DNA from: Pararhizobium antarcticum
GTDB taxonomy: Bacteria; Pseudomonadota; Alphaproteobacteria; Rhizobiales; Rhizobiaceae
Length of the DNA: 64,000 nucleotides
NCBI RefSeq assembly: GCF_001885585.1
Contig: NZ_LSRP01000072.1
Coordinates: forward strand, 1-64,000
Reading direction: 5' to 3'
The position numbers and the translations under genes are program-made. Positions 17,761 through 26,856 of the stretch are shown here, piece by piece. The notes under the pieces are model-generated. The model was given only the letters and a program-made list of their open reading frames with translations, had not been told where the DNA came from and did no database searches. The first letter of the stretch is position 1. Each line of letters starts with the position of its first letter.

Positions 17761-18375
17761 ATGGCAAAAATTGCTCTTATCGGATCCTCCGGCAATGCCG
17801 GATCCCGCATTCTGAAAGAGCTGGTCGATCGGGGTCACCTGGTGACCGCGATCGCGCGTAATCCGGAAAAAATCGCGACCCTGTCTGGCGTCGTTGCCGT
17901 CAGGGGCGATGTGGCGGACAGGGATGCCCTCACAAATCTTTTGAAGGGGCACGATGCGGTCATCAGCTCAGTCCATTTCACTGACAGCGATCCGGATACT
18001 CTGATCGAAGCCGTTCGGACCTCGGGCGTGAAGCGCTATCTGGTCGTTGGCGGCGCCGGCAGCCTCGAGATCGCGCCTGGCGTCACACTGGTGAGCACAC
18101 CGGACTTTCCCGCGATCTACAAGACGGAAGCAACGAAGGGCGGTGTTTTTCTCGGCAAGCTCCGGAGTGTGATCGATCTGGATTGGACCTTCCTGTCCCC
18201 ATCCGCAATGTTTGTTCCAGGTAAGCGAACCGGAACGTTCAGGCTCGGGAAAGATGCTCTTCTGACAGCAGGCGATGGCAGCAGCACAATTTCATTTGAG
18301 GACTACGCCGTCGCGCTCGTCGATGAAATCGAACCCCCGAAACATGTGAAGCAACGCTTCACCGTCGGCTATTGA
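17761..18375 (+). CDS. NAD(P)-binding oxidoreductase, NmrA/YwnB-like short SDR
   Basis: The 204-residue protein opens with a Rossmann motif (I-A-L-I-G-S-S-G-N-A-G-S at residues 4-15), then V-T-A-I-A-R-N-P and R-G-D-V-A-D, followed by Y-L-V-V-G-G-A-G-S-L and a C-terminal F-E-D-Y-A-V-A-L-V-D-E-I-E. This is the pattern of the atypical short-chain NAD(P)H-binding group that includes YwnB and BLVRB-like proteins. It is cytoplasmic and no substrate can be inferred. It sits 41 bases after the MBL-fold gene and 16 bases before the solute-binding protein gene, so the three are probably one transcript. Confidence 0.8.
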   Translation: MAKIALIGSSGNAGSRILKELVDRGHLVTAIARNPEKIATLSGVVAVRGDVADRDALTNLLKGHDAVISSVHFTDSDPDTLIEAVRTSGVKRYLVVGGAGSLEIAPGVTLVSTPDFPAIYKTEATKGGVFLGKLRSVIDLDWTFLSPSAMFVPGKRTGTFRLGKDALLTAGDGSSTISFEDYAVALVDEIEPPKHVKQRFTVGY

Positions 18376-18391
18376 AAGAGGAAAGATCCAC

Positions 18392-19522
18392 ATGATCATC
18401 ACTCGAAGAGGAACGATCGGCCTTGCCCTCGGCTCGGTCCTTCTCGCCAGCCCGATCGTACCTGTGCATCAGGCCTATGCGAAGGACGTGAAGGTGGAAA
18501 CGCGCACGCTTGACGAACTGCACAAGGTTGCCCTGAAAGAGGGCGGCCGGCTGATCGTCTATGCCGGCGGCGATACGCCGGGCCAGCAGGACGGGATGAA
18601 AAAAGCGTTCGAAGAACGGTTCCCCGGAATGACCCTCGACATCGTCGTCGATTATTCCAAGTTTCACGGTGCCCGTATCGACAACCAGCTGGCGACAGGC
18701 ACGCTAGTGCCCGATGTTGCACAATTGCAAACCCTGCAGGATTTCCCGCGCTGGAAGAAGGATGGCGTGCTCATGGACTACAAGCCGGCCGGGTGGGACG
18801 CGATCTACAAGGATTTCCGCGACAAGGACGGCGCCTATACCGGCATTTTCGTCGATGCCTTCAGCAACCTGGTTAACAGCAAGCTTTTGCCGAACGGCCA
18901 GTGGCCGACGGAAGCGAAAGATTACCTGCGCCCAGAATTCAAGGGAAAACTCGTCGTCACCTATCCCACGGACGACGACGCCGTGCTGTTCTGGTTCAAG
19001 CAGGTTGTCGACAAATACGGCTGGGGTTTTGTGGCTGACTTCGCCAAGCAGGAGCCGATGTACGTCCGTGGCACGCAGGCGCCGACCGATGACGTCGAAG
19101 CCGGCAAGGCGGTGGCGACCTTCAGCACTGACGGCGGCCTGATCCCGTTTGACGGAACAGTCGCACGCTTCGTGCTGCCGAAGGAGGACCCCTTCGTTGC
19201 CTGGGCGCAGCAGGCGGCGATCTTCAAGGATGCAAAACGTCCTGAAGCGGCCAAGCTGTATCTGAACTGGCTCCTCGACAAGAATACTCAGGCGAATATC
19301 TGGTACATGTGGTCCGTCCGCACCGATGTGCCGCCGCCCAAGGGCTACAAACCGATCTGGGAATACAAGAACGGCAATCCAACAGCCTTTGGAAAGTTCA
19401 TGGCGGACCGGGCTGGCGTCGAACGCTTTCGGACACAGATCGGGTTGTATCTTGGTGAAGCCAAGGGCGAGCCTTCACCCGGCTATCCCGGGCTGCATCC
19501 CGAAAAAGCGCTGCCGCACTGA
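18392..19522 (+). CDS. ABC transporter extracellular solute-binding protein (iron/spermidine-like)
   Basis: The 376-residue protein has a signal peptide (I-I-T-R-R-G-T start, hydrophobic core, A-Y-A cleavage near residue 30) and a solute-binding fold of the class that includes iron(III) and polyamine binders: G-R-L-I-V-Y-A-G-G-D-T, then F-E-E-R-F-P-G-M, and F-K-G-K-L-V-V-T-Y-P-T-D-D-D-A. An AAAGAGGAAAGATCC ribosome site precedes ATG 18392. No intact permease or ATPase lies beside it; the broken permease pair at 14.5-15.7 kb, on the far side of the LysR gene, may be its lost partner. The ligand is unknown. Confidence 0.8.
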   Translation: MIITRRGTIGLALGSVLLASPIVPVHQAYAKDVKVETRTLDELHKVALKEGGRLIVYAGGDTPGQQDGMKKAFEERFPGMTLDIVVDYSKFHGARIDNQLATGTLVPDVAQLQTLQDFPRWKKDGVLMDYKPAGWDAIYKDFRDKDGAYTGIFVDAFSNLVNSKLLPNGQWPTEAKDYLRPEFKGKLVVTYPTDDDAVLFWFKQVVDKYGWGFVADFAKQEPMYVRGTQAPTDDVEAGKAVATFSTDGGLIPFDGTVARFVLPKEDPFVAWAQQAAIFKDAKRPEAAKLYLNWLLDKNTQANIWYMWSVRTDVPPPKGYKPIWEYKNGNPTAFGKFMADRAGVERFRTQIGLYLGEAKGEPSPGYPGLHPEKALPH

Positions 19523-19559
19523 TCGGCAGCCAAGTTCCACCGATGAGAGCCTGTCAGGT

Positions 19560-20008
19560 GGCACTGTAAACTTAACGGGCTCTGGTCAAGAGTCACTCCC
19601 GCGACTTTCGCTTATGCGGCCCGCAGGCGTGCCATCCCATCCCACACTTGCATGGCGACGTTTCTCAGTTCGCGGTGATGGTCGGATGGAATATCGTGGC
19701 GTGGTATGTGAAAGAGATTAGCGACCGAGTCATGAATGGAGACGAAACGCTGGAGATGTCGGGCTGACTTGAAGCCCTTCATGATCCGCTCTCGCCGTCG
19801 CGTCGGTTGATGGGAGACCATAATTCCACGCGCCGCCAACAGATCTTCAACCATTCGAAGACTGAGCGGAAACCGGAAGGATAGCCAGACAGCGTGGGCA
19901 GTCACTTCAGCCGGAAACCGGTGGCGGCGATAAGGGTGATCACGACCGGCTTGGGTCATGCCGGAAAATTGCACATTTTCCTCGACGCTTGGTTGAAGCT
20001 ACAGTGCC
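19560..20008 (-). mobile_element. IS6-family deletion derivative (449 bp)
   Basis: The ends are inverted repeats: GGCACTGTA at 19560-19568 and its complement TACAGTGCC at 20000-20008. No matching 8-base target duplication is seen in the flanks. The enclosed minus-strand frame (19612-19974, 120 residues) carries the N-terminal and C-terminal parts of an IS6 transposase joined in frame, so the element cannot move by itself but could be mobilised by a related IS6 copy. Confidence 0.7.
19612..19974 (-). pseudogene. IS6 transposase lacking its catalytic core
   Basis: Residues 16-55 (R-H-R-F-P-A-E-V-T-A-H onward to I-M-V-S-H-Q) match the N-terminus of the intact IS6 transposase at 37687-38388, and the sequence after S-H-Q (R-R-R-E-R-I-M-K-G-F-K-S) matches that protein after its residue 172. 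The intact protein has S-H-Q at both positions, so about 123 residues carrying the first two catalytic aspartates and the third acidic residue were lost between short repeats. The frame is kept. Confidence 0.8.
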
Positions 20009-20136
20009 CCATAGAGTGAAAATCGCACGGATCATCACATGCCCCTTTGATGATCGTGACGGCATCAAATCACATTTTCTATGAAAGCCAGTCGAATTCC
20101 ACTTTGGTTGCTATTTTGACTTCGCCTGCTGCCAGC

Positions 20137-20366
20137 GCGGCCTGCGGAAGAGAAAACTGGCACTTCGCCGGGTCCGATCACGGCCCAGAACGGGCTGGCA
20201 TCATGCTGATCCTTATTACCACGGCTCGTCTCAACGATTCGACCCGAAGGCCTGGCTGGCGGACGTGCTGGCTCGCATCGCCGATCTGCCCGTATCCCGC
20301 CTGCACGAATTGTTGCCTTGGGAATGGAAGAGGATCACGGCGGAGGCGATTGCCGTTGCTGCGTAA
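20137..20366 (+). pseudogene. IS66-family transposase (TnpC) C-terminal fragment, frameshifted
   Basis: The frame near 20145-20230 reads G-R-E-N-W-H-F-A-G-S-D-H-G-P-E-R-A, then L-I-T-T-A-R-L-N, a hallmark of IS66 TnpC C-termini. A frameshift near 20236 is needed to continue as D-P-K-A-W-L-A-D-V-L-A-R-I-A-D-L and H-E-L-L-P-W-E-W, ending at the TAA of 20364-20366. Upstream transposase parts are absent. It is a fossil insertion. Confidence 0.75.
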
Positions 20367-20755
20367 AGAATTGCCGGAAAACCTCTTCCGATCAGCGTAG
20401 ACCCTCATCCTCTCGACCACCAGCGGCTTTTCGCACTGCACATTCTTCGGCAGGCTTGCATCAGCGAATGGAGGCTGCCGTGATCTATCCGAATTTCCGG
20501 TTCGCTTCGGCTTTATCCTCGAGGAATGTCTGTCGATTGCGACCGCCTGCATGGCGGATCTGGACAGACCCAAGGCGATCGCGGCGCCAGGTTTTTGGCG
20601 ACGACGTCATCTGCCTGATCGGCGCGCGCTGATGCCGGAGCCGAACCTGGTTGAGGCCTGCCGCGTCGTCGCCGCCGTCAGCGAATTGGCTGAAGACTCG
20701 CGTTTTGCCGTCAGCCTTCGTCTGAGAAGGGGCTTCGACCGTCAGTGACGCATTG
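20367..20755. other. Intergenic region with no recognised gene
   Basis: About 390 bases separate the IS66 fossil from the end of the Gfo/Idh gene. A plus-strand frame at 20551-20748 (65 codons) reads with neighbour-like composition but matches no family I recognise and may be a gene remnant. No terminator-like hairpin with a T-tract was found. Confidence 0.4.
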
Positions 20756-21751
20756 TCACAGGTCAAGCTCCCGGCGCAGCGTCTCCAGCCTGTCCATGGC
20801 CACAACACCGTCGGCAATGGTCGGCGCGGCGGTCTGCTCGCCCCGCAGTGCCGGAATCACGTCCTGCAGCAGGGAGTAGTAGCCCTTCGGATCCTCGTTG
20901 GCGGCCGCAGTGAAATTCGGCTTCCAAGTCAGGCTGTCGATCCCGTCGGCGAGCGTCGCACCGGGATCGTCGATCTTGAAGGGCGGATTGCGGTTCCATC
21001 TGATGTCGATGACATTGTCCACCTCGATTCGCTGGTGGTCGCCCATCAGTTCGATGCGCTCCACCGGAGCGCCGCGCGACTGGATCGTGCCCATTGCGAT
21101 GGTGCCGATGGCACCGCATTCAAAGTCCAGGCTGATGTGGAAGAGAACCTTGCCGGGCTCCTTTTCCACCTTGCGGGCGGTAAGCTTCTTCACCGGCGAT
21201 ACCATGAAGGAGACGAGGTCCATGTAATGCACGCAGTGATGCAGGAAGAAGCCGGTATAGTCGACATTGCCGACGAAATAGCCCGGCGCGGTCATGTAAT
21301 AGCCCGTGAGACCAAGGACCTGACCGAAACGGCCGGAATGCACTATATTGGCGGCGATCTTGTTGCCCGCCGAATAGCGCTTCATGAAGCCAACGAGCAG
21401 GGGCTTGGCAGCTTTTTCCGAGGCTGCCAAGAGTTCGCGGGCGCCAGCAGCACTGCCCGATGGCGGCTTTTCCATGAAGACGGGTAGGCCACGCGCCAGC
21501 GCCGCCTTGCCGAACACAAGGTGCTGGTCTGGGCCAACGGCCATGCCGATGGCGTCGAGGCCCGGCGTGGCAATCAGCTCGGCGGCATCGCTCGTCAGTA
21601 TCGACACGCCGAACTGGCGGCCGGCGGAGGCCAGGCGCTTGCCGTCGATATCGCATAGTGCCACAATCTGGACGTCGTGGCGTACAACCTGGGGAAGAAG
21701 CATCTGGGTTGCGTGGATGCCGCAACCGATCCAGCCGATTTTTAATGTCAT
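20756..21751 (-). CDS. Gfo/Idh/MocA-family NAD(P)-dependent sugar oxidoreductase
   Basis: The 331-residue protein starts with a Rossmann motif (I-G-W-I-G-C-G-I-H-A, residues 4-13), has A-L-C-D-I-D after the second strand, the family E-K-P signature (F-M-E-K-P-P) near residue 95, and a C-terminal beta-sheet domain with H-H-C-V-H-Y-M-D near residue 180. Members oxidise or reduce sugars, inositols or sugar acids. ATG 21751 overlaps the stop of the upstream TIM-barrel gene as ATGA, so a longer N-terminal extension is unlikely. It is the last gene of the sugar-uptake operon and probably acts on the imported substrate together with the isomerase-like protein. Confidence 0.88.
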   Translation of the reverse strand: MTLKIGWIGCGIHATQMLLPQVVRHDVQIVALCDIDGKRLASAGRQFGVSILTSDAAELIATPGLDAIGMAVGPDQHLVFGKAALARGLPVFMEKPPSGSAAGARELLAASEKAAKPLLVGFMKRYSAGNKIAANIVHSGRFGQVLGLTGYYMTAPGYFVGNVDYTGFFLHHCVHYMDLVSFMVSPVKKLTARKVEKEPGKVLFHISLDFECGAIGTIAMGTIQSRGAPVERIELMGDHQRIEVDNVIDIRWNRNPPFKIDDPGATLADGIDSLTWKPNFTAAANEDPKGYYSLLQDVIPALRGEQTAAPTIADGVVAMDRLETLRRELDL

Positions 21752-22629
21752 CTGCGATATTCCGTGAGCGTGATTTGGGACTTTACGAAAGCGGCACTCG
21801 CAGCCAGCCGTTCGCTTTCGTCCTCGTGCGGAGGGCGCCACTGGGCGAAGGGAACGCCGAAGCGGTCATCATTGCGGCGGAAGGGTTCGAGCGAAACCGC
21901 ACCCTTGTAACCGACCTGGTGGAGGGCGCGGAATACCTTCACCCAGTCGGTGGCGCCTGTTCCGGGAAAGCCGCGATGGTTCTCGTTGGCCTGGAAATGC
22001 ACGAGGCGGTCACCAGCCAGCAGGATCGCCTCGGCGATGTCGGCTTCCTCCATATGCATGTGGAAGGTATCCAGCATCATCTTCACGGCGGGATGGGATA
22101 CAGCATCCAGCAGTTCCATCGCCTGTTGGGTCGTGCAAAGCACGTCGCTTTCGAACCGGTTCAGCGGCTCGACGGCCAGCGTGATGCCGATCTTCTCGGC
22201 ATGATCGCCGGCATCGCGCAGGCCGGCGACGCAGCGCGCCTTGCGCGCCTGCCGCTCGCTGTCCTCGACCGGCTTTGGTGCCCGTCCGGCAAAGACCAGC
22301 GGATTTCCGGTCAGCGGGCCGCCGACGATGGTGGCGCCGAGCGCCACGGCTGTATCAGCGGCATATTTCAGATAGTCGATCCCGGCGCGGTGGGCTGCCT
22401 GGTTCTCCGAGGAGAGGTTTCGTTCCAGATTGACGCGGGCAGCGAGCACAACGCCGAGGTCGGCATCCTTCAGCGCGTTGCGGGTGTCAGAAAGGCTAAG
22501 TTCGCCGGGTTCAGGCACCAGCAGTTCGACGAAATCGTAACCGAGCTCGCGCATCCTTGCGAATAGCGGGAAATGCTCGGCCGTGAAGGGCCTCGCATAT
22601 TGCATTGAAATCAACCCGACGGGGTTCAT
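21748..22629 (-). CDS. Sugar phosphate isomerase/epimerase-like TIM-barrel protein
   Basis: The product of about 293 residues follows the AP-endonuclease-2/xylose-isomerase-like TIM barrel. Candidate metal ligands are visible in order: Glu in L-A-V-E-P-L-N-R, Asp and His in M-L-D-T-F-H-M-H, His in V-H-F-Q-A-N-E-N-H-R, and Glu in S-L-E-P-F near the C-terminus, the pattern of ketose 3-epimerases and hydroxypyruvate isomerase. ATG 22629 is chosen because AGAGGA lies 6-8 bases ahead; ATG 22635 is also possible. It is coupled by ATGA to the Gfo/Idh gene. The sugar is unknown. Confidence 0.82.
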   Translation of the reverse strand: MNPVGLISMQYARPFTAEHFPLFARMRELGYDFVELLVPEPGELSLSDTRNALKDADLGVVLAARVNLERNLSSENQAAHRAGIDYLKYAADTAVALGATIVGGPLTGNPLVFAGRAPKPVEDSERQARKARCVAGLRDAGDHAEKIGITLAVEPLNRFESDVLCTTQQAMELLDAVSHPAVKMMLDTFHMHMEEADIAEAILLAGDRLVHFQANENHRGFPGTGATDWVKVFRALHQVGYKGAVSLEPFRRNDDRFGVPFAQWRPPHEDESERLAASAAFVKSQITLTEYRR

Positions 22630-22651
22630 GGTCATTCCTCTTTCAAAAAAC

Positions 22652-23485
22652 TCAGCCTTTGACGGCGCCTTGGGTGAGGCCACCGATCAGGCGACGCTGG
22701 ACAATGAGAAACAGCAAGGTGGCAGGCATGGCGCCGACGACGGCGCCGGCCGACAGCAGGCCCCATTCGATCTGGTATTCGCCGATCAGCGTCTGGATCG
22801 CGACCGTGACCGGACGGACGTTTCGTCCGCCCAGCGTCAGCGCGTAGAGATATTCGTTCCATGCGGTGATGAAGATGTAGATGCCGGTCGAGATAATGCC
22901 CGGCATGGCGAGCGGCAGCACGACGCGACGCAGTGCCGTCAGCCGCGAGCAGCCGTCGATCATGGCGGCCTCGTCGAGGCTTTTTGGGATGGCGCCGATA
23001 TAGCTGGTCAACATCCACACCGCGAAGGGAATGGCGACGGTGGCATTGGCCAGGATCAGACCGAAATGGGTGTCGAGAATGCCGGCCTTGCGCATGAGCA
23101 TGAACAGCGGCAGGATCAAGAGCACGATCGGGAACATGTTGATCAGCAGGAACTGCAGCATGACCAGCTTGCGGCCGGGAAAGCGAAAGCGCGAGAAGGC
23201 ATAGGCGGCCGTAACTGAGACCAGCAGGCCGATAACGACGGTGCCGACGGCAATGATCAGGCTGTCCAGCATGTTACCGAGGAAGCTCGTCTGCCGGAAC
23301 AGCCTGACATAGTTGTCGAGGCTCCAGCCTGATGGCCCGAGCGACACGCCGGTGGCGTTCAGCGCCTCGGTCGGCGTCAGCGAGGTCAGGACGATCCAGG
23401 CAAACGGCCCCATGGCGAACAGCACGATGATGGCAACCGGCAGGTCGGTGATCAGGATGCGCCTGAGAGTGGAGGGATTGTTCAT
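22652..23485 (-). CDS. Carbohydrate ABC transporter permease (MalG/UgpE type)
   Basis: The 277-residue inner-membrane protein has about six hydrophobic helices and the EAA loop contacting the ATPase (D-E-A-A-M-I-D-G-C-S, then P-L-A-M-P-G-I near residue 205). N-terminal P-F-A-W-I-V-L-T-S-L-T-P is typical of the MalG branch (CUT1 family). The start at 23485 overlaps the stop of the upstream permease by 4 bases. It pairs with the MalF-type permease and the divergent ATPase. Confidence 0.9.
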   Translation of the reverse strand: MNNPSTLRRILITDLPVAIIVLFAMGPFAWIVLTSLTPTEALNATGVSLGPSGWSLDNYVRLFRQTSFLGNMLDSLIIAVGTVVIGLLVSVTAAYAFSRFRFPGRKLVMLQFLLINMFPIVLLILPLFMLMRKAGILDTHFGLILANATVAIPFAVWMLTSYIGAIPKSLDEAAMIDGCSRLTALRRVVLPLAMPGIISTGIYIFITAWNEYLYALTLGGRNVRPVTVAIQTLIGEYQIEWGLLSAGAVVGAMPATLLFLIVQRRLIGGLTQGAVKG

Positions 23486-24405
23486 CTTTCCACCTCACGC
23501 ATGGTGCGCATCAGATAGACGGCAACGACGACACCGAGCAACAGGGTGAAGGTGACGGCAATGGCGGTGCCATAACCGAAATCGAGGTTCTGACGGGCAC
23601 GGACGAAGGCGTAGAGCGGCAGCGTATGGGTGGCATAACCGGGTCCGCCGCCGGTCATGACAAAGATCACGTCCATGGAGTTGGCAACCCATATGACGCG
23701 CAGAAGGCCGGCCGTACCGAGCACCGGGGCGATACCGGGCAGAGTGATATGGCGAAACTGCCGCCAGGCGCTGGCGCCATCTATTGAAGCGGCCTCATAC
23801 TGGCTTCTGGGAATACCTTGCAGGCCGGCGAGGATCATGACCGCAAAGAATGGGAAGCCCTGCCAGGTGAGCGTCGCGATGATCGCATAGAGCGCGAGAT
23901 CGGGGTCGGCGAGCCACGGCACGGCGGTCTGGATGATCGACAGATGCAGCAGGATGTCGTTGAGCACGCCTGTGTTGGGGTCGTAGATCCAACGCCACAT
24001 CAGCGCGATAACGACCGACGGCAGCGCCCAGGGAATGATGATCAGAGCGCGCGCCAGTCCGCGCCAGGGGAACTCCCGGTTCAGCAGCAACGCAGTGATC
24101 AGGCCGAGACCCATCTGCAGCGGCACGGTGAGGCCGATCCACACAGCGGTATGGCCAAGCGCCGTCCAGAAGACGGGGTCGTTGAACAGCTTGATATAAT
24201 TGCCGAAGCCGACGAAGCGCGAGGCATTGGGCTTCCACAGGATCAGGTCGAAGAAGCTGGTATAGATCGCCTGCGCCATGGGGAAGAAGACGATGAATAG
24301 GGTGACCAGGAAGGCCGGCGCCAGCAGCGCATAGGGCATAAGCCGGGTCGACAACGCGGGCGCGATGACGACGGAGGGCTGACGTGGGGTTACGACGGTC
24401 GACAT
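23482..24405 (-). CDS. Carbohydrate ABC transporter permease (MalF/UgpA type)
   Basis: The 307-residue protein has six hydrophobic helices, an early L-L-A-P-A-F-L-V-T-L-F segment, and the EAA loop Y-E-A-A-S-I-D-G-A-S-A-W followed by L-P-G-I-A-P near residue 215. This is the MalF-type half of a CUT1 sugar importer. It lies 228 bases after the solute-binding-protein gene; that gap contains a stem-loop. It is translationally coupled to the MalG-type gene. Confidence 0.9.
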   Translation of the reverse strand: MSTVVTPRQPSVVIAPALSTRLMPYALLAPAFLVTLFIVFFPMAQAIYTSFFDLILWKPNASRFVGFGNYIKLFNDPVFWTALGHTAVWIGLTVPLQMGLGLITALLLNREFPWRGLARALIIIPWALPSVVIALMWRWIYDPNTGVLNDILLHLSIIQTAVPWLADPDLALYAIIATLTWQGFPFFAVMILAGLQGIPRSQYEAASIDGASAWRQFRHITLPGIAPVLGTAGLLRVIWVANSMDVIFVMTGGGPGYATHTLPLYAFVRARQNLDFGYGTAIAVTFTLLLGVVVAVYLMRTMREVER

Positions 24406-24522
24406 GATCTTGATCCTTGCCTTGCGGCCGATGGGAAGACCGTCCGGTAGGGCCGGGCGGGTATGAAGCTAGGAAAAGGGACCCTCTCTGGTTCGGCAAA
24501 AAGATTCCTTCTCGGCGGGACC

Positions 24523-24555
24523 GAGGGGCAGCACTTCGCCAAGTGCCGGCCCCTC
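24523..24555 (-). promoter_or_regulatory. Stem-loop between sugar-binding-protein and permease genes
   Basis: Arms GAGGGGC (24523-24529) plus CACTT pair with AAGTG plus GCCCCTC (24549-24555) around a short loop. It lies in the 228-base gap after the binding-protein gene on the transcribed strand, with no T-tract directly after it on that strand. It probably protects the upstream mRNA from 3' decay or causes partial termination, as in malEFG-type operons. The role is inferred. Confidence 0.6.
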
Positions 24556-24633
24556 GCCACCACCGCGCTCCAGCCCTCCGGTGCCGGCCCCAACGGAGCA
24601 TGAGATCGGCAACGGACGGCGGCGCGAACCCGG

Positions 24634-25833
24634 CTACTGCGCGAACAGGCCTTCCAGCTGTTCCATCATCTGCTTGGAGGTGATCTGGCCGGTCAGCGCC
24701 TGCTGCATGTTGATCTGCCATGCCGTGTTGACGAACTCCGATGTCGCGGTGTTCTGCGGCAGCACCTTGGCGAACGGTAAGGAGTTGACGGTGGCGTCGA
24801 CGAATCGGCGCTCGTGCAGCTTCCAGTTCGCCGCGCCGCTTTGGGTCACGGTCATTTGGCCGGTCGCCTTGTTGAAGGCGACGTTGTTTTCGCCTTCCGC
24901 TAGGAAGGAGATCCATTTCCAGGCTGCGTCCTTGGCTTCGGATGCCGAGAAGACTGCCAGCGATTCATCGCCGTAGGAAGTCCAGTGACCGCCGCCGCAT
25001 TCCGGCACCGGGACGGCCGAAACCTTGTCGCCGAGCGCCTTGACCATGTCGTTGGACGAGCCGATGTGGTGGATCGTCATCGCTGTCTTCCCACTCTTGA
25101 AGGCTCCGGTAATTTCCTGGAACCCGTCATTGGGGGCGGATGGCGGGATGACCTTGTCCTTCTGGAACAGGTCGATCAGCCACTGGTTGGCGGCGACAGC
25201 CTTATCACTGGTCAGGCCGCCGGGCTTCAGTTCGGCACCCTGAGACAGAACGAAGGCGCCCCACTGATCCCAGCCGCCCTTGCCGCCACGCAGGCCGAAA
25301 CCATAAGTGTCGGGCGCCTTGGTCAGCTTGATCGCGGCGTCGCGGAATTCGTCGCAGGTAGCTGGGGGCTTCAAGCCCGCCTGCTCGAACAGATCGGCGC
25401 GGTAATAGAGATAGAGCGCAACATACTGGATTGGCAGGTAATAGTGCTGGCCGTCCTGCGCCTTGTTGAGTTCCAGAAGGTTGTCCAGCAGGTCGGCCTT
25501 GGCGGGCCAAGCATCAATACGCTCCCCGATCGGCTCGAGCGCGCCCATTTCAACGAGGCGCGGCTGGGCAAACAGCTTAACCATGGCTGCGTCAGGGGCA
25601 TTGCCACCGACCAGCGAGGTATACAGCGTGTCGTAATAGCTGTTCCACGGCACGTTTTCCGCCTCGATGGTGATGCCCGGATTGGCGGTCTCGAACTTGG
25701 CGACGAGATCGGCCATCGGGTTTTCCGGATTGTCGAAGTGATACCAGAACCGCACGGTTTCGGCCTGTGCCGCACCTGCGGCCAGCATAGCGCCAATGGC
25801 GACGCCCATGGTCAGTTTCTTGAAGTAGCTCAT
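24634..25833 (-). CDS. Sugar ABC transporter solute-binding protein (family 1)
   Basis: The 399-residue periplasmic protein has a signal peptide (K-K-L-T-M-G-V-A-I-G-A-M-L then A-A-Q-A cleavage near residue 24) followed by a binding-protein fold of the UgpB/MalE type: V-R-F-W-Y-H-F, A-K-F-E-T-A-N-P-G-I near residue 47, and G-K-T-A-M-T-I-H-H-I-G near 255. A GGAGGA site precedes ATG 25833. Its ligand is probably a sugar or sugar ester, given the operon enzymes. It is the first transport gene after the esterase gene. Confidence 0.88.
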   Translation of the reverse strand: MSYFKKLTMGVAIGAMLAAGAAQAETVRFWYHFDNPENPMADLVAKFETANPGITIEAENVPWNSYYDTLYTSLVGGNAPDAAMVKLFAQPRLVEMGALEPIGERIDAWPAKADLLDNLLELNKAQDGQHYYLPIQYVALYLYYRADLFEQAGLKPPATCDEFRDAAIKLTKAPDTYGFGLRGGKGGWDQWGAFVLSQGAELKPGGLTSDKAVAANQWLIDLFQKDKVIPPSAPNDGFQEITGAFKSGKTAMTIHHIGSSNDMVKALGDKVSAVPVPECGGGHWTSYGDESLAVFSASEAKDAAWKWISFLAEGENNVAFNKATGQMTVTQSGAANWKLHERRFVDATVNSLPFAKVLPQNTATSEFVNTAWQINMQQALTGQITSKQMMEQLEGLFAQ

Positions 25834-25860
25834 GTTTTCCTCCTCCTTGAATTATCGGGG

Positions 25861-26856
25861 CTACGCTGCCGCAGCCATCCGTCTTGCCTCCCCGCCCGCG
25901 ATTTTGAGCGCCTCCCGCGCCGTCTCGAGGTCGATGGAATTCTGTAGAAACCCGTGCGTGACCCCGGGATAGACGGTGGTGGTTTCGCTGCGTTCGAGCG
26001 CCTTCAGCCGGGCCTCTAGCCGCAGCGTGTCGGACAGAAGCGGGTCAACTCCGGCCGCCATCAGATGTAGCGGCGGTAGGCGCGAGAGCGCCTCATCCGA
26101 TGCCTTGAGTGGCGAGGCGAGCACGGTCGCGGCCAGCGTGGTCTCGTTGCCGCCCCCTGAATAGGCGGCCCAATAGCGTTGCATCTTGGCCCGCGTCAGC
26201 CCGAATCCCTCGGCGAACTCGAGATAGGACGGCGTGTTGAAATCGCAGTCATAGGTGCCGTAGAACAGCAGCGCCCCGGCGAGATCGGGTTGGCCGGCCT
26301 GTTGCTCATGCAGCATGGCTGCGAGCGCCAGGTTGGCCCCGGCGGAATCGCCCGAAATTAATAGCGGCCCGCGCGTCACGCCCAGATGGTCCGTGGCGGA
26401 AAAGGCGTTGCGCATGGCCGCCACCACATCGTTCAGCCCCGCCGGAAAGGGATCTTCCGGTGCCAGCCGGTAGTCGGGCATCAGCACCGGCAGACCGCTA
26501 CCGACCGCCAGCAGCCGGGCGCAGCGCTCATGGGTTGTTGTGCTGCAGAAGCAGAAGCCGCCGCCATGAACGAAGATCAGCGCGCCGGGCAGCGCATTGT
26601 CCGGCACCAGCACTTCCAGCTTGCGCCGCGCCGAACCGATGCTCTCATCGGCGTCGAGAGTGACCGTTTCGCGGCGGGCCAGCGCGGGCAGCTCCCGGTT
26701 CCACCTCAAATTGTTGCGCTCCACCATGGCGCGGCCCTCGGCGGACGGCATCAGCGTAGCGTCGGGCTGCGGCCCGTCCTCGGCCAGCACGCGGGCATTC
26801 AGCGTTACCATTTCGGCCGAGAAGTCACGGGGGAAGTTTCGGGGCTCTGAAGTCAT
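25861..26856 (-). CDS. Alpha/beta hydrolase of the hormone-sensitive-lipase family
   Basis: The product of about 331 residues has the HSL-family oxyanion motif H-G-G-G-F near residue 97, the nucleophile elbow G-D-S-A-G near 170, an acid in A-G-V-D-P-L-L-S-D near 270, and the His in V-T-H-G-F near 300. These enzymes hydrolyse acyl esters. No signal peptide is visible, so it acts in the cytoplasm. ATG 26856 overlaps the GntR stop by ATGA; longer upstream frames are unlikely. Placement between the regulator and the sugar-binding protein suggests it removes acyl groups from the imported sugar. Confidence 0.87.
   Translation of the reverse strand: MTSEPRNFPRDFSAEMVTLNARVLAEDGPQPDATLMPSAEGRAMVERNNLRWNRELPALARRETVTLDADESIGSARRKLEVLVPDNALPGALIFVHGGGFCFCSTTTHERCARLLAVGSGLPVLMPDYRLAPEDPFPAGLNDVVAAMRNAFSATDHLGVTRGPLLISGDSAGANLALAAMLHEQQAGQPDLAGALLFYGTYDCDFNTPSYLEFAEGFGLTRAKMQRYWAAYSGGGNETTLAATVLASPLKASDEALSRLPPLHLMAAGVDPLLSDTLRLEARLKALERSETTTVYPGVTHGFLQNSIDLETAREALKIAGGEARRMAAAA

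Noticed and set aside
20551-20748. 65-codon frame downstream of the IS66 fossil
   Set aside because: No recognised family, no clear ribosome site; too weak to call a gene.
23795-24916. 373-codon minus-strand frame spanning the binding-protein/permease gap
   Set aside because: Arg/Pro/Gln-rich shadow in another frame of the permease and binding-protein genes; would cross the stem-loop gap.
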